Part shown: piece by piece, positions 1-8,619 of the stretch
How positions within the stretch are numbered: position 1 is the stretch's first letter
Layout of the letters: the number at the start of each line of letters is the position of its first letter
Assembly (NCBI GenBank): GCA_964538085.1
Contig: CAZIDF010000008.1
Coordinates: 62,001-126,000 of the forward strand
Source: G020348385 sp964538085
GTDB taxonomy: Bacteria; Acidobacteriota; Aminicenantia; Aminicenantales; Aminicenantaceae
Reading direction: 5' to 3'
DNA length: 64,000 nt
Program-made: the position numbers and the translations under genes
Notes under the pieces: generated by a model
What the model saw: the letters and a program-made list of their open reading frames with translations, nothing else
Told to the model about the DNA's origin: nothing
Database searches by the model: none

Positions 1-347
1 TGAAATTCGAAAATGATCTGGAGAGTTCCCTGGCTTACTTCCGGTTGGTAGGGAGTGTAGGGGCTTATAAATTCTCCACGGCTGCTCAAGTAATCGACAA
101 CGCTGGGTATCACGTGAGAATAAGCTCCGCCTCCTAAAAAGGAGAGGAACTCATGACATGAATTCTGGCGGGCGATCCCATCCATCCATCGGACGAGTTC
201 TGGTTCTGTCAACGGATCCGGAACATCCAGGGATTTTTCGATCTTCAGATCTTCGGGGATAGAACGGAAGAGTTCTTGGATCGAGGATATACCGATCCTG
301 GACAGCATGTCCTTTTTGTCTTTCTCACTGAGAGAGATGTAACTCAT
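1..347 (-). CDS. gcvPA: Glycine dehydrogenase (decarboxylating) subunit 1, N-terminal part
   Basis: Encodes the N-terminal 115 residues of the alpha-type P-protein subunit of the glycine cleavage system, which with GcvPB decarboxylates glycine via PLP and passes aminomethyl to lipoyl-GcvH. The start MSYISLSEKDKKDML and the later FLGGGAY...YTPYQPEVSQGTLQ blocks are typical of the split P-protein family. The gene runs off the left window edge, so the PLP lysine (on the other subunit) and most of the fold are unseen. The ATG lies one base after the gcvH stop with a GGAAGAG-like ribosome site inside the gcvH end, so translational coupling in a gcvT-gcvH-gcvPA operon is likely. Confidence 0.93.
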   Translation of the reverse strand, partial: MSYISLSEKDKKDMLSRIGISSIQELFRSIPEDLKIEKSLDVPDPLTEPELVRWMDGIARQNSCHEFLSFLGGGAYSHVIPSVVDYLSSRGEFISPYTPYQPEVSQGTLQIIFEF

Positions 348-348
348 G

Positions 349-735
349 CTACTCTTCCAATCCCTCCAAGAATTTTTCGTATTCCGATGCAGACATCAAT
401 TTTTCCAATTCTGTCTTATCCTTGACTTTAATCTCAGCTATCCAACCTTTGTCATGAGGATCCTCATTGACAAGTTCAGGGGAATCATTCAATTCCTCGT
501 TTATTTCGATGACTTCGCCAGATATCGGGGAAAAGATATCCGATACAGCTTTGACAGATTCGATCACACCCATAGATTGATGAAATTCCAATTGCGCCCC
601 GGACTGAGGCAATTCCACATATACGACATCTCCGAGTTGTTTTTGCGCAAATTCCGTAATCCCCACTCTTGCTTTATCGCCATCGATTTTTACCCACTCG
701 TGATCTTTTGTGTAATAAAAATTATCAGGATACAT
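349..735 (-). CDS. gcvH: Glycine cleavage system H protein
   Basis: 128-residue lipoyl carrier protein that shuttles the aminomethyl group between P and T proteins. The family hallmarks are present: HEWVKIDGD near residues 12-20, GDVVYVELP at 35-43, and the lipoylation site ESVKAVSD with Lys62. Length is normal for GcvH. It sits between gcvT (33 bp gap) and gcvPA (1 bp gap) on the same strand, the usual order for split-P glycine cleavage operons. No truncation or oddity is seen. Confidence 0.97.
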   Translation of the reverse strand: MYPDNFYYTKDHEWVKIDGDKARVGITEFAQKQLGDVVYVELPQSGAQLEFHQSMGVIESVKAVSDIFSPISGEVIEINEELNDSPELVNEDPHDKGWIAEIKVKDKTELEKLMSASEYEKFLEGLEE

Positions 736-768
736 GAAAATCCTCCTCTTCTTAATGAAAGTATTTAA

Positions 769-1863
769 TTATTGTTCTACTACTTTTTTGTAGAAAGGAG
801 TAGGCACGACCTGTGCTTCGACCTGTTTTCCCCTTATTTCGATAGAAATTTCTGTCCCGATTTCTGTAAATTCAATCGGGAGATAGGTCAATCCGATACT
901 CTTTTGCAAAAAAGGAGAAAAAGATCCAGATCTTACTTCGGCAACTTTTTTATCATCTAAAAAAATCGGATAATGAGGCCGTGCGATCCCTCTTCCGATC
1001 AATTCAAATCCGACGATCTTTTTTTGAATTCCATCCTCTTTCTGCTTGAGCAGAGCTTCCCTACCTAGAAAGTCTCCCTTCTTGAATTTGATGAGCCATT
1101 GCAATCCCGCTTCGAGAACGGTTGTGCTCTCATCGATATCGTTGCCATAAAGCATGAGGGTCGCCTCCAGACGGAGGGTATCTCGGGCTCCTAGACCTAT
1201 GGGAAGAAGACCATAAGCCCTTCCCTCTTCAAGGATGGCCTCCCATATTCTTTCAGGATTTGGAGAGAGCGTATAGATCTCAAATCCATCCTCACCGGTA
1301 TATCCCGTCCGAGAAACAATGGCCTCCACACCGGACACAGTGCCCTTTTCCACCCCGAAGCTCGTCATATCCTTCAGTTCGATCTCTGTTAATGGCTGGA
1401 GAATTTTAGGGGCTTCAGGGCCTTGTAAAGCCATTTGTGTATAATTATCGCTTTGGTTCTGCAGCTCTACATCAAAGCCTTGCTTGTGGCTGAGTACCCA
1501 CTGGAAATCCTTTTCCGTATTCGCAGCATTGACCACGAGAAGATAGACATTCTCATCCAGGCAATAGACAAGAAGGTCGTCCACGAAGGTTCCTTGAGGT
1601 GTGGTCAATGCAGAATACTGGGCTTTGTTTTTATCAAGGCGCGCCGCATTGTTGGGCGTAAGAAATTGCACAAAATCCAAGGCCTGATTTCCCGATATGA
1701 CAATTTCTCCCATATGACTTACATCGAATAAACCCGCGTGCTGGCGCACCGCCATGTGTTCCTGGATAATGCCTGAATACTCGATGGGCATTTCCCACCC
1801 AAAAAATTCGACGAACTTTGCCCCTGCTTTTTCATGGGGTATATAAAGGCGAGTTTTTTTCAT
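769..1863 (-). CDS. gcvT: Glycine cleavage T protein (aminomethyltransferase)
   Basis: 364-residue folate-dependent aminomethyltransferase that releases ammonia from aminomethyl-lipoyl-GcvH and forms 5,10-methylene-THF. Typical motifs are GWEMPIEY near the N terminus, LFDVSHMGEI around 45-54 and SRTGYTGEDGFEIY around 184-197. The C-terminal GCV_T_C barrel ends in VVPTPFYKK. An ATG with a GAGGGA ribosome site five bases upstream fixes the start. It is the first gene of the gcv operon and is divergent from argS; the shared intergenic stretch is about 100 bp. Confidence 0.97.
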   Translation of the reverse strand: MKKTRLYIPHEKAGAKFVEFFGWEMPIEYSGIIQEHMAVRQHAGLFDVSHMGEIVISGNQALDFVQFLTPNNAARLDKNKAQYSALTTPQGTFVDDLLVYCLDENVYLLVVNAANTEKDFQWVLSHKQGFDVELQNQSDNYTQMALQGPEAPKILQPLTEIELKDMTSFGVEKGTVSGVEAIVSRTGYTGEDGFEIYTLSPNPERIWEAILEEGRAYGLLPIGLGARDTLRLEATLMLYGNDIDESTTVLEAGLQWLIKFKKGDFLGREALLKQKEDGIQKKIVGFELIGRGIARPHYPIFLDDKKVAEVRSGSFSPFLQKSIGLTYLPIEFTEIGTEISIEIRGKQVEAQVVPTPFYKKVVEQ

Positions 1864-1943
1864 GTCGTCCCTCTACAAAATGTATTTACTACCATATAAT
1901 AATCGGATATGCAAGCTTACCTGTCCCCATTTTTTTTAAAATT

Positions 1944-1952
1944 TGCTATAAT
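1944..1952 (+). promoter_or_regulatory. Extended -10 promoter of argS, leaderless layout
   Basis: TGcTATAAT is a perfect extended -10. Only 12 nt separate it from the argS ATG, so transcription should begin about 5-6 nt before, or at, the start codon. No ribosome-binding sequence fits between. No good -35 is visible, as expected for an extended -10. Confidence 0.65.
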
Positions 1953-1964
1953 GAATGGCTGCAG

Positions 1965-3902
1965 ATGATACAGTACAAAGTCGCCCTCAAAGAAAAAATC
2001 CTTCAAACATTGATGGAAAAATATCCCCTGAACGAATCCCTGCTGGAGATATCCTATACCCCTCATGCAAAAATGGGAGATATTGCCCTTCCCTTCCCGC
2101 TTCAATTAGCCAAAGAGATGAGAAGACAACCGCGAGAGCTTGCGACAGAGATCGTTTCTCTCTTGTCCGACCTGCCCGGTATCGATAAAATCGAGGTGGC
2201 AGGACCCGGCTTCATAAATCTTTTCTTGAACCGCAAGGATTTTTTTCTCTCCCAGATCACAGCCCTTGAAAAACCGACTTTCCAGCCAGAAGAGAAAAAA
2301 ATCATCATCGAACACACCAATATCAATCCGAACAAAGCTGCTCACGTGGGCCATCTAAGGAATGCTGTTCTGGGAGATACTTTAGGAAGGTGCCTGAAAT
2401 ACAAAGGGGAAAATGTAGAGATACAAAATTACATCGATGATACCGGCATACAGGTTGTGGATGTCACCTATGGCTTTATGGACATGAAAAAAATGGATCT
2501 GGATGAAATCCGGGGAATCGAGGGAAAATTCGATTATTACTGTTGGGACCTGTACACCCGCGTTTCTTCTTATCTGGAAGAACATCCCGAAGCACAATCC
2601 CGGAAATCCGAAATATTACAAAAGATCGAAGAAGGAGAATCCCCTGAAGCCGAAATCGCCGAGCATATATCCAGACGAATCATTAAGGCCCATCTTGCAA
2701 CCATGAAACGCATCGATGTCAGCTATGATGTTTTGCCGTGTGAAAGCAGCATACTCGGTCATAAATTCTGGGACAAAGCCTTTTCACTCTTAAAAGAAAG
2801 AAAGGCCATCTATCTTGTGGATGAGGGTTTGAACAAGGACTGTTGGGTTATGAAGCTCGAAGATGATGATGAGAGAGAAAAAATTATCGTTCGTTCCGAT
2901 GGAACGGTCACCTACGTGGGAAAGGATATTGCCTACCAACTGTGGAAATTCGGCCTTCTCCAAAAAGATTTCACCTATGAGCCGTTCACCAAAGACAATG
3001 GCAAAACCATTTGGATAAGTACGGCAGAATCCAAACGAACGGCCCCTTCCTTCGGGAATGGGACACTGGTTTATAATGTCATCGATACTCGCCAATCCTA
3101 TTTACAGAAAATCGTCGTTCAAGGCCTAAAATCCTTGGGTTATTTGGATCAGGCAAAAAAATCCATCCATTATTTTTATGAAATGGTCGCGCTCTCCCCC
3201 AAGAGTTTAGAGGAACTGGGTCAAAAGGTGTCCTCGGAGGATGAAAAGAGGGACTTCTTGGAAGTCTCAGGGAGAAAGGGACTGGGAGTGAAAGCGGATG
3301 ATCTGCTAGACAGGCTGGAACAGAAAGCTTTTCTGGAAGTAGAGAAAAGAAACCAGGACCTTTCATCAGATCAGAGAAGGTTAATTTCCCGGCAGATAGC
3401 AACCGGGGCTCTGCGTTATTTTATGCTGAAATTCGCCAGGAACTCGATCATCGTGTTCGATTTCGAAGAAGCCCTGAGTTTCGAAGGAGAGACAGGTCCC
3501 TACCTGCAGTATTCCCTGGTCCGGATAAACAGCATTTTCCGTAAACTCAAAGAAAAAGAGAATTTCGAAGCAAATAACCTTTCCGCTTGTAAATCCGATC
3601 TAAATTTAGCCCTGGACAGTCTTTCGGAACAAGAACTAGAAAATTTTTGGGAGCTGGTCTTTTACGCTTCCCAGTTCGAGGAGGAGCTCCAACATTCTGT
3701 CCGTTCCCTGGAATTTTCCCATTTAGCAAAATTTGCGTTCAATCTCTGTCAAAAATTCAATGCCTATTATCACAAATACTCCATCCTCGCAGAAAAGGAC
3801 AAAAACACTAAGTCCATGCGCATTTGGACCATTCAATACGTCAGGGAAATCTTGGGAAGAGTCCTTGCACTCATGGGTATCCCCCAACCAGAGAGGATGT
3901 AA
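1965..3902 (+). CDS. argS: Arginyl-tRNA synthetase
   Basis: Class I aminoacyl-tRNA synthetase charging tRNA-Arg. From the chosen ATG it is 645 residues: an N-terminal additional domain (1-100), the HIGH-type motif HVGH at 127-130 in NPNKAAHVGHLRN, the Rossmann catalytic core with YIDDTGIQ at 157-164, a KMSK-like VSGRKG at 434-439, and a C-terminal DALR anticodon-binding domain. The frame stays open for 49 codons upstream, but that extension crosses the promoter and the divergent gcvT start and has no family similarity. The start lies 12 nt after a TGcTATAAT box and lacks an SD, so a leaderless or nearly leaderless mRNA is likely. Confidence 0.96.
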   Translation: MIQYKVALKEKILQTLMEKYPLNESLLEISYTPHAKMGDIALPFPLQLAKEMRRQPRELATEIVSLLSDLPGIDKIEVAGPGFINLFLNRKDFFLSQITALEKPTFQPEEKKIIIEHTNINPNKAAHVGHLRNAVLGDTLGRCLKYKGENVEIQNYIDDTGIQVVDVTYGFMDMKKMDLDEIRGIEGKFDYYCWDLYTRVSSYLEEHPEAQSRKSEILQKIEEGESPEAEIAEHISRRIIKAHLATMKRIDVSYDVLPCESSILGHKFWDKAFSLLKERKAIYLVDEGLNKDCWVMKLEDDDEREKIIVRSDGTVTYVGKDIAYQLWKFGLLQKDFTYEPFTKDNGKTIWISTAESKRTAPSFGNGTLVYNVIDTRQSYLQKIVVQGLKSLGYLDQAKKSIHYFYEMVALSPKSLEELGQKVSSEDEKRDFLEVSGRKGLGVKADDLLDRLEQKAFLEVEKRNQDLSSDQRRLISRQIATGALRYFMLKFARNSIIVFDFEEALSFEGETGPYLQYSLVRINSIFRKLKEKENFEANNLSACKSDLNLALDSLSEQELENFWELVFYASQFEEELQHSVRSLEFSHLAKFAFNLCQKFNAYYHKYSILAEKDKNTKSMRIWTIQYVREILGRVLALMGIPQPERM

Positions 3903-3977
3903 CGTTTTTTTACGGGCAAAAGTTTAAATAAAGAAGCCAAAAACAAAATTAGGAATGGAGGTAAAAGAAACTCAAAA

Positions 3978-4904
3978 ATGATAGAAGTGGAACATCTTTT
4001 TAAAAAGTATGGAGATCTTTTGGCCATCCAAGACCTGAGCTTTACAGTCGAAAAAGGACACATATGGGGACTTCTCGGCCCCAATGCGGCTGGAAAAACC
4101 ACAACCATGCGAATTCTCACCGGGTATTTGCCTGCAACCGATGGAAAGGCGACAGTCGCTGGATATGACATATTCGAACAAGCTAACGATGTCAAACGGA
4201 TCATGGGCTATCTCCCCGAGAATGTGCCCCTCTATCCGGAAATGACGGTCCGGGCTTTTCTTCATTTCGTTGCCGAGATAAAACAAATCCCTGCCACGAA
4301 AAGAAAAGAAGCCGTCGAAAGATCCATCTCCCTCGGTGCCCTTGAGTCGGTACAGGGAAGACTTATCAAAAATATATCCCGAGGCTTCAGGCAGCGTGTG
4401 GGTATCGCCCAAGCTTTGATCCATGATCCTCAGGTCCTCATATTGGATGAGCCGACCATAGGTTTAGACCCTGCCCAGATCATTGAAATCCGTCAACTCA
4501 TCAAGACCCTCAAGGGAGATCACACGATCATTCTTTCCACCCATATCTTGGCAGAGGTGACTCAAACCTGTGATGGGGTAGTCATCATCAATGAAGGAAA
4601 ACTCATGGCCTCAGGATCGTTAGAGGAGCTCACCGCATCGCTGCAGGAAAAGGATGGTGTTTTCCTCAGGCTTAGAGAGGGAGGAAAAGAGAAAGTGGAA
4701 CACTTTAAAAACATTCCTGGCGTGGATAATGTAACGATCCGGGACGATGGATATTGCATCGAATGGACTCGAGGTAAAGACAGCCGCGACGATATCACAC
4801 GCTATATCGTAGACAGGAACTGGGGGCTACTGGAAATGAGGTCTTTGGCCATGGATATCGAGGAGCTCTACCTCAGAGTCATCACTGGGAGGACAGAACA
4901 ATGA
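3978..4904 (+). CDS. ABC transporter ATP-binding protein (GldA-like, ABC-2 type)
   Basis: 308-residue cytoplasmic ATPase of an ABC-2 exporter. Walker A is GPNAAGKTT at 34-42, the signature region is ISRGFRQRVGIAQAL at 133-147 (a degenerate LSGG as is common in this subfamily), and Walker B is VLILDEPTIGLDP from 153, followed by the switch His in STHIL. The last ~80 residues form the extra C-terminal domain seen in GldA/NatA-like ATPases. It is the first gene of a four-gene operon with overlapping or near-touching ends (ATGA with the next gene). The substrate is unknown; this set resembles the gliding-motility-associated Gld exporter of Bacteroidota but occurs in many non-gliding bacteria. Confidence 0.92.
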   Translation: MIEVEHLFKKYGDLLAIQDLSFTVEKGHIWGLLGPNAAGKTTTMRILTGYLPATDGKATVAGYDIFEQANDVKRIMGYLPENVPLYPEMTVRAFLHFVAEIKQIPATKRKEAVERSISLGALESVQGRLIKNISRGFRQRVGIAQALIHDPQVLILDEPTIGLDPAQIIEIRQLIKTLKGDHTIILSTHILAEVTQTCDGVVIINEGKLMASGSLEELTASLQEKDGVFLRLREGGKEKVEHFKNIPGVDNVTIRDDGYCIEWTRGKDSRDDITRYIVDRNWGLLEMRSLAMDIEELYLRVITGRTEQ

Positions 4905-5668
4905 GTAACATCTGGGCTGTATGTAAAAAAGAAATAAAATCCACCTTTACCTCCCCGATCGCCTATGTCGCCATAACTGTATATCTCGTCCTTGTCGGAT
5001 TCTTTTTCCATAGCCTTATCTGGTGGTTCAACACCCAGTCTATGCAGATGGCTCAAAATCCTTACTACCTCCAACAGATGAATATAAACCAGATGGTCTT
5101 TTCTCCTCTATTCCATAACATCAGCATCATCCTGCTGCTGATGATCCCTTTATTGACTATGCGTCTATTTTCCGAAGAGAAAAAGATAAAAACAGATGAG
5201 CTCCTTTACACATCTCCCATTTCGATTAACCAGATCATTCTCGGCAAATATTTTGCCAGTTTGTTTGTCCTGCTGGTAATGTTATTTCTGACAGGAATCC
5301 TTTCATCGCTTACATTCGTGTTCGGAAATCCTGAACTGAAACCCATTCTGATCGGATATTTGGGCCTGTTTTTGATGGGGGCAGCCTTTATGGCCGTGGG
5401 CATCTTTTTTTCATCTGTGACGGAGAACCAGATCGTGGCCGCTGTTTTGACATTTGGATCTCTCCTGCTATTCTGGGTCTTGAATTGGGCCTCCTATTCC
5501 GCAGGAGGCATATGGAGAGAGGTCCTCAATTATGTCTCCTTCTTTCAACATTTCGATGACATGACCAAAGGAATCCTGGACACAACAGATCTTGTCTATT
5601 ACATCAGCTTTATCTTTTTGGGAATGTTCCTCACACACTCAGTTATCCAGTCGAGAAGGTGGAGGTAG
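4901..5668 (+). CDS. ABC-2 type permease (GldF-like)
   Basis: 255-residue integral membrane subunit with about six hydrophobic segments. The N-terminal cytosolic stretch (VCKKEIKSTFTSPIAYV) is typical of GldF-type permeases, and FFSSVTEN before helix 5 is a common feature. Its start overlaps the ATPase stop (ATGA), and the next gene begins 3 bp after its stop, so ATPase, permease and the GldG-like protein are surely co-translated. It should form the membrane channel with the upstream ATPase. Substrate unknown. Confidence 0.9.
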   Translation: MSNIWAVCKKEIKSTFTSPIAYVAITVYLVLVGFFFHSLIWWFNTQSMQMAQNPYYLQQMNINQMVFSPLFHNISIILLLMIPLLTMRLFSEEKKIKTDELLYTSPISINQIILGKYFASLFVLLVMLFLTGILSSLTFVFGNPELKPILIGYLGLFLMGAAFMAVGIFFSSVTENQIVAAVLTFGSLLLFWVLNWASYSAGGIWREVLNYVSFFQHFDDMTKGILDTTDLVYYISFIFLGMFLTHSVIQSRRWR

Positions 5669-5671
5669 AAA

Positions 5672-7258
5672 ATGGAAAAAATCAAAAAAAACCTTAATTA
5701 TATCGCACTGGCGATGATAGCGCTGGCCATCGTGTCATTTCGCATCTGGCCCTATAAAAAAGTAGCGCCTGCCATCCTCTTCTCCCTTGGAATCATAGCT
5801 CTTATCACGTATATCGTGATAAATCTGGCCCTTTTAAAGCAAGGATTTAAAAGAAAGTCATTCATTTATTCCAGCAATTTGCTTCTTGTGATAGTCCTCG
5901 TGCTCGGCATTTTGACCATAATCAACTACTTCTTCGCCAAACACCACTACAGAATGGATTTCACCGAGACAAAACTCCATAGTCTCTCTGATCAATCGGT
6001 TACAGTTCTTAAAGGACTGGACGATGATCTCAATATCAAACTTTTTTTCCGTGAAGGGAACTATGGTCGAGCAGGAATGGAACATCTGATGGAGATCTAT
6101 TCCTACCACTCGAACAAGATCAAGTACGAGTTCATCGATCCGGATAAAAATCCCGGTTTGGTCAAAAGATACGAGGTCGCCGAGGACGGAACCACGATAT
6201 TCGAAAGCGGAGAAAAAGAAAGTCGCATCACTTCCACCACGGAAGAAGACATCACGAATGCCATCATCAAAATAACGCGCGAAGGAAAAAAGGTCATATA
6301 TTTCCTCGAAGGCCACGGAGAAGCAAGCTTAGAAGATACTGGAGACAATGGATATTCCATCGCCAAAGCCGAGCTGGAAAAGTTGGCCTATGAAGTCAAA
6401 AAGCTTCCTCTGGCTCTCGAAGATAATTTTCCCGAGGATGTTTCCCTTCTTATCGTTCCTGGACCGCAGAAGGACCTTCTCCCCAACGAGCTGGATACCA
6501 TAAAGTCCTACATCCACAGAGGGGGACGGGTATATTTCATGATCGATCCAGAAACCGCGCCTGGTCTGACACCCTATCTTGCAGAATTTGGGGTGAAACT
6601 GGAGAACGATTTGATAGTCGATACCGTATCCCGGCTACTGGGAGGTGATTATTTCATGCCTGTGGTCAACGAGTACGAAACCCACAGCATAACGGATAAA
6701 TTCCGGTACGCAACTTTTTTTCCCTATGCCAGGTCTGTTACCCCCTCTGAAGAAAAACCCGATGGCATCACCGTCGAATCCATCGCAAAAAGCAGTCAAA
6801 ATTCTTGGTCAGAACGCCAATTGGATGAACAAGAGGTCACTTTTAACAAGGACAGCGATGTCAGCGGTCCTGTTTCCTTGGCTGTGGTCGCCACCATCCA
6901 GGCGAAAGAAGAAACACAAAAGGAAACGGAGAAGGAATCAACGGAACAAGAAGAACAAAAACCTCGGGATGTCAAATCAGATCAACCTGAGGGAAGAATA
7001 GCTGTTTTCGGCGACTCCGATTTTGTGACCAACAGATATTATTACCTATCAGGCAACGGGAACTTTTTCCTAAACACGGCCAACTGGCTCACAGAAGAAG
7101 AGGACCTGATCTCGATACAGTCCAAAACTTCATCCCCGCGTACGATCCAACTCAGTCCTTCTCAAGGGAGGTTGATCTTTTTCATTTCGCTTGTCATTCT
7201 TCCGCTATTGGTGTTGATCACCGGTGTTTCTATCTGGGTAAGGAGAAGATCTCTATGA
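5672..7258 (+). CDS. GldG-like ABC transporter auxiliary protein
   Basis: 528-residue membrane-anchored extracytoplasmic protein. Two or three N-terminal hydrophobic segments (about 10-90) are followed by a large soluble domain of the ABC_transp_aux/GldG type. Landmarks are YRMDFTETKLHSLSDQS near 95-110, the VIYFLEGHGE block near 210 and LLIVPGPQKDL near 265. A Lys/Glu-rich low-complexity linker (about 415-445) precedes a final domain with FGDSDFVTNRY, and a C-terminal TM segment (RLIFFISLVILPLLVLI) anchors the end. It overlaps the next gene by ATGA. The family presumably binds or presents the substrate of the GldAF exporter, but the biochemistry is not established. Confidence 0.88.
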   Translation: MEKIKKNLNYIALAMIALAIVSFRIWPYKKVAPAILFSLGIIALITYIVINLALLKQGFKRKSFIYSSNLLLVIVLVLGILTIINYFFAKHHYRMDFTETKLHSLSDQSVTVLKGLDDDLNIKLFFREGNYGRAGMEHLMEIYSYHSNKIKYEFIDPDKNPGLVKRYEVAEDGTTIFESGEKESRITSTTEEDITNAIIKITREGKKVIYFLEGHGEASLEDTGDNGYSIAKAELEKLAYEVKKLPLALEDNFPEDVSLLIVPGPQKDLLPNELDTIKSYIHRGGRVYFMIDPETAPGLTPYLAEFGVKLENDLIVDTVSRLLGGDYFMPVVNEYETHSITDKFRYATFFPYARSVTPSEEKPDGITVESIAKSSQNSWSERQLDEQEVTFNKDSDVSGPVSLAVVATIQAKEETQKETEKESTEQEEQKPRDVKSDQPEGRIAVFGDSDFVTNRYYYLSGNGNFFLNTANWLTEEEDLISIQSKTSSPRTIQLSPSQGRLIFFISLVILPLLVLITGVSIWVRRRSL

Positions 7259-8619
7259 AGTTCAGGACCACACTTCTTTTGTTCGGCCTTTTCATCCTGT
7301 TGTTAGTCGCTGTGTATTTTTTCGAATCCAAGGGAAAGGGAGATATCGAAAAAGATATGCTTGTCTCCGTTTCCACAGAAAACGTCGAAAAAATAATCTT
7401 CACCACTGAAGTGCAGACTATTCAATTTCAAAAAGAGGGTGAGGAATGGTTGATTACGGATCCGATCGAAGCCAAGGCAGATAAGTATGAAGTCAACCGC
7501 TTGGCTGACGATTTCACCAACCTCCGGATCGAAAGAGTTGTGGAGGAAGAGCCTTCTGACCTTGAAAAATATGGTATCCCCCAGAAACAAGTGGAGCTTT
7601 TTTTCAGCGATCGGGAAGGTTCGGAGAAAATTCTGATCGGGTCGGAAAATCCCCTGGATAACACTTTTTTTGCGAAAAAAGCTGAAGAAACAAGGGTGGT
7701 CTTGATCCCCAGTAGCCTAAAAAGCCTGCTGGAGAAAAAAGTTTTCGATTTTCGGCAAAAAAATATCTTCCAATTCGAATCGGATCAAGCGATGAGCGTG
7801 AAACTCAGGGCAAATGGTATTCAATGGGAGGCAGAAAAAGAGGAGGAGGATTGGTTCCTCAGAAAGCCAGTCAACGCTCTTGCTCAAAAAAGCAAGATCA
7901 ACGACATCCTGTACGCCCTGTCCAATCTTAAGGCAACAGCATTTCTGTCGGAAAAAAAGCAAGATGAGGAAATCAAAAAATACGGATTGGATAAACCGGA
8001 CTATGAAGTCGAGATCGACTTCCCGGTCGAGAACAAGCGGGTGACTTTTTTCATCCATAAAAAAGAGGATAAGATCCATGCAACCTCGTCTATCTCTGCG
8101 AAGATTATCCAGGTGGAGGAAACCATTCTTGACGATCTCAAAAAAGAGCCGGGTGAACTCCGGGATAAGGAAGTGGCAGACTTTTTTACCTGGGAAGTGA
8201 GCAAATTACAAATACACAAAGGAGAAACATCCCTGGTATTGACGAAGGATGATGAAGAAAAATGGAATTTCGAAGAACCAAAACTCCAGGGGACAGATGA
8301 GGAAAAGATACAATCATTCCTCAGAAAATTGGAAGCGCTGGAGAGCCAGGAATTCGTGGATCCACCTCTGAATCTCGCCGAGTTTGGTCTAGATGTTCCC
8401 CAGGCCGAAGTCAGAATATGGTCAGGTAAAAAAGAAGCCATTAAGGAATTGATGATTCAAATAGGAAAAGAGGACACAGAATCCAACACAGTATTCGTGA
8501 AAAACAGCCGATTCGAATATGTGTTCAAGGTGGATTCCAGTTTTCTCGAAGAATTTCCAGAAAAAGCAGAAGACTGGAAGATTTCACTCGAAGAAGAGAA
8601 AAAAGAAGAAAAAGACTAG
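7255..8619 (+). CDS. DUF4340 domain protein of the Gld-like ABC operon
   Basis: 454-residue protein with an N-terminal TM anchor (TTLLLFGLFILLLVAVYFF) and repeated DUF4340 units outside the membrane. Each unit shows the pattern of a short strand-rich W-x-L/I-x-x-P segment (EEWLITDPIEA, EDWFLRKPVNA, EKWNFEEPKL) followed by YGL/FGL-type turns. DUF4340 proteins are standard last genes of GldFG-type operons. The role is unknown; assembly with the GldG-like protein is inferred from the ATGA overlap. The stop overlaps, tail to tail, the stop of the FHA-PP2C gene on the other strand. Confidence 0.88.
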   Translation: MKFRTTLLLFGLFILLLVAVYFFESKGKGDIEKDMLVSVSTENVEKIIFTTEVQTIQFQKEGEEWLITDPIEAKADKYEVNRLADDFTNLRIERVVEEEPSDLEKYGIPQKQVELFFSDREGSEKILIGSENPLDNTFFAKKAEETRVVLIPSSLKSLLEKKVFDFRQKNIFQFESDQAMSVKLRANGIQWEAEKEEEDWFLRKPVNALAQKSKINDILYALSNLKATAFLSEKKQDEEIKKYGLDKPDYEVEIDFPVENKRVTFFIHKKEDKIHATSSISAKIIQVEETILDDLKKEPGELRDKEVADFFTWEVSKLQIHKGETSLVLTKDDEEKWNFEEPKLQGTDEEKIQSFLRKLEALESQEFVDPPLNLAEFGLDVPQAEVRIWSGKKEAIKELMIQIGKEDTESNTVFVKNSRFEYVFKVDSSFLEEFPEKAEDWKISLEEEKKEEKD

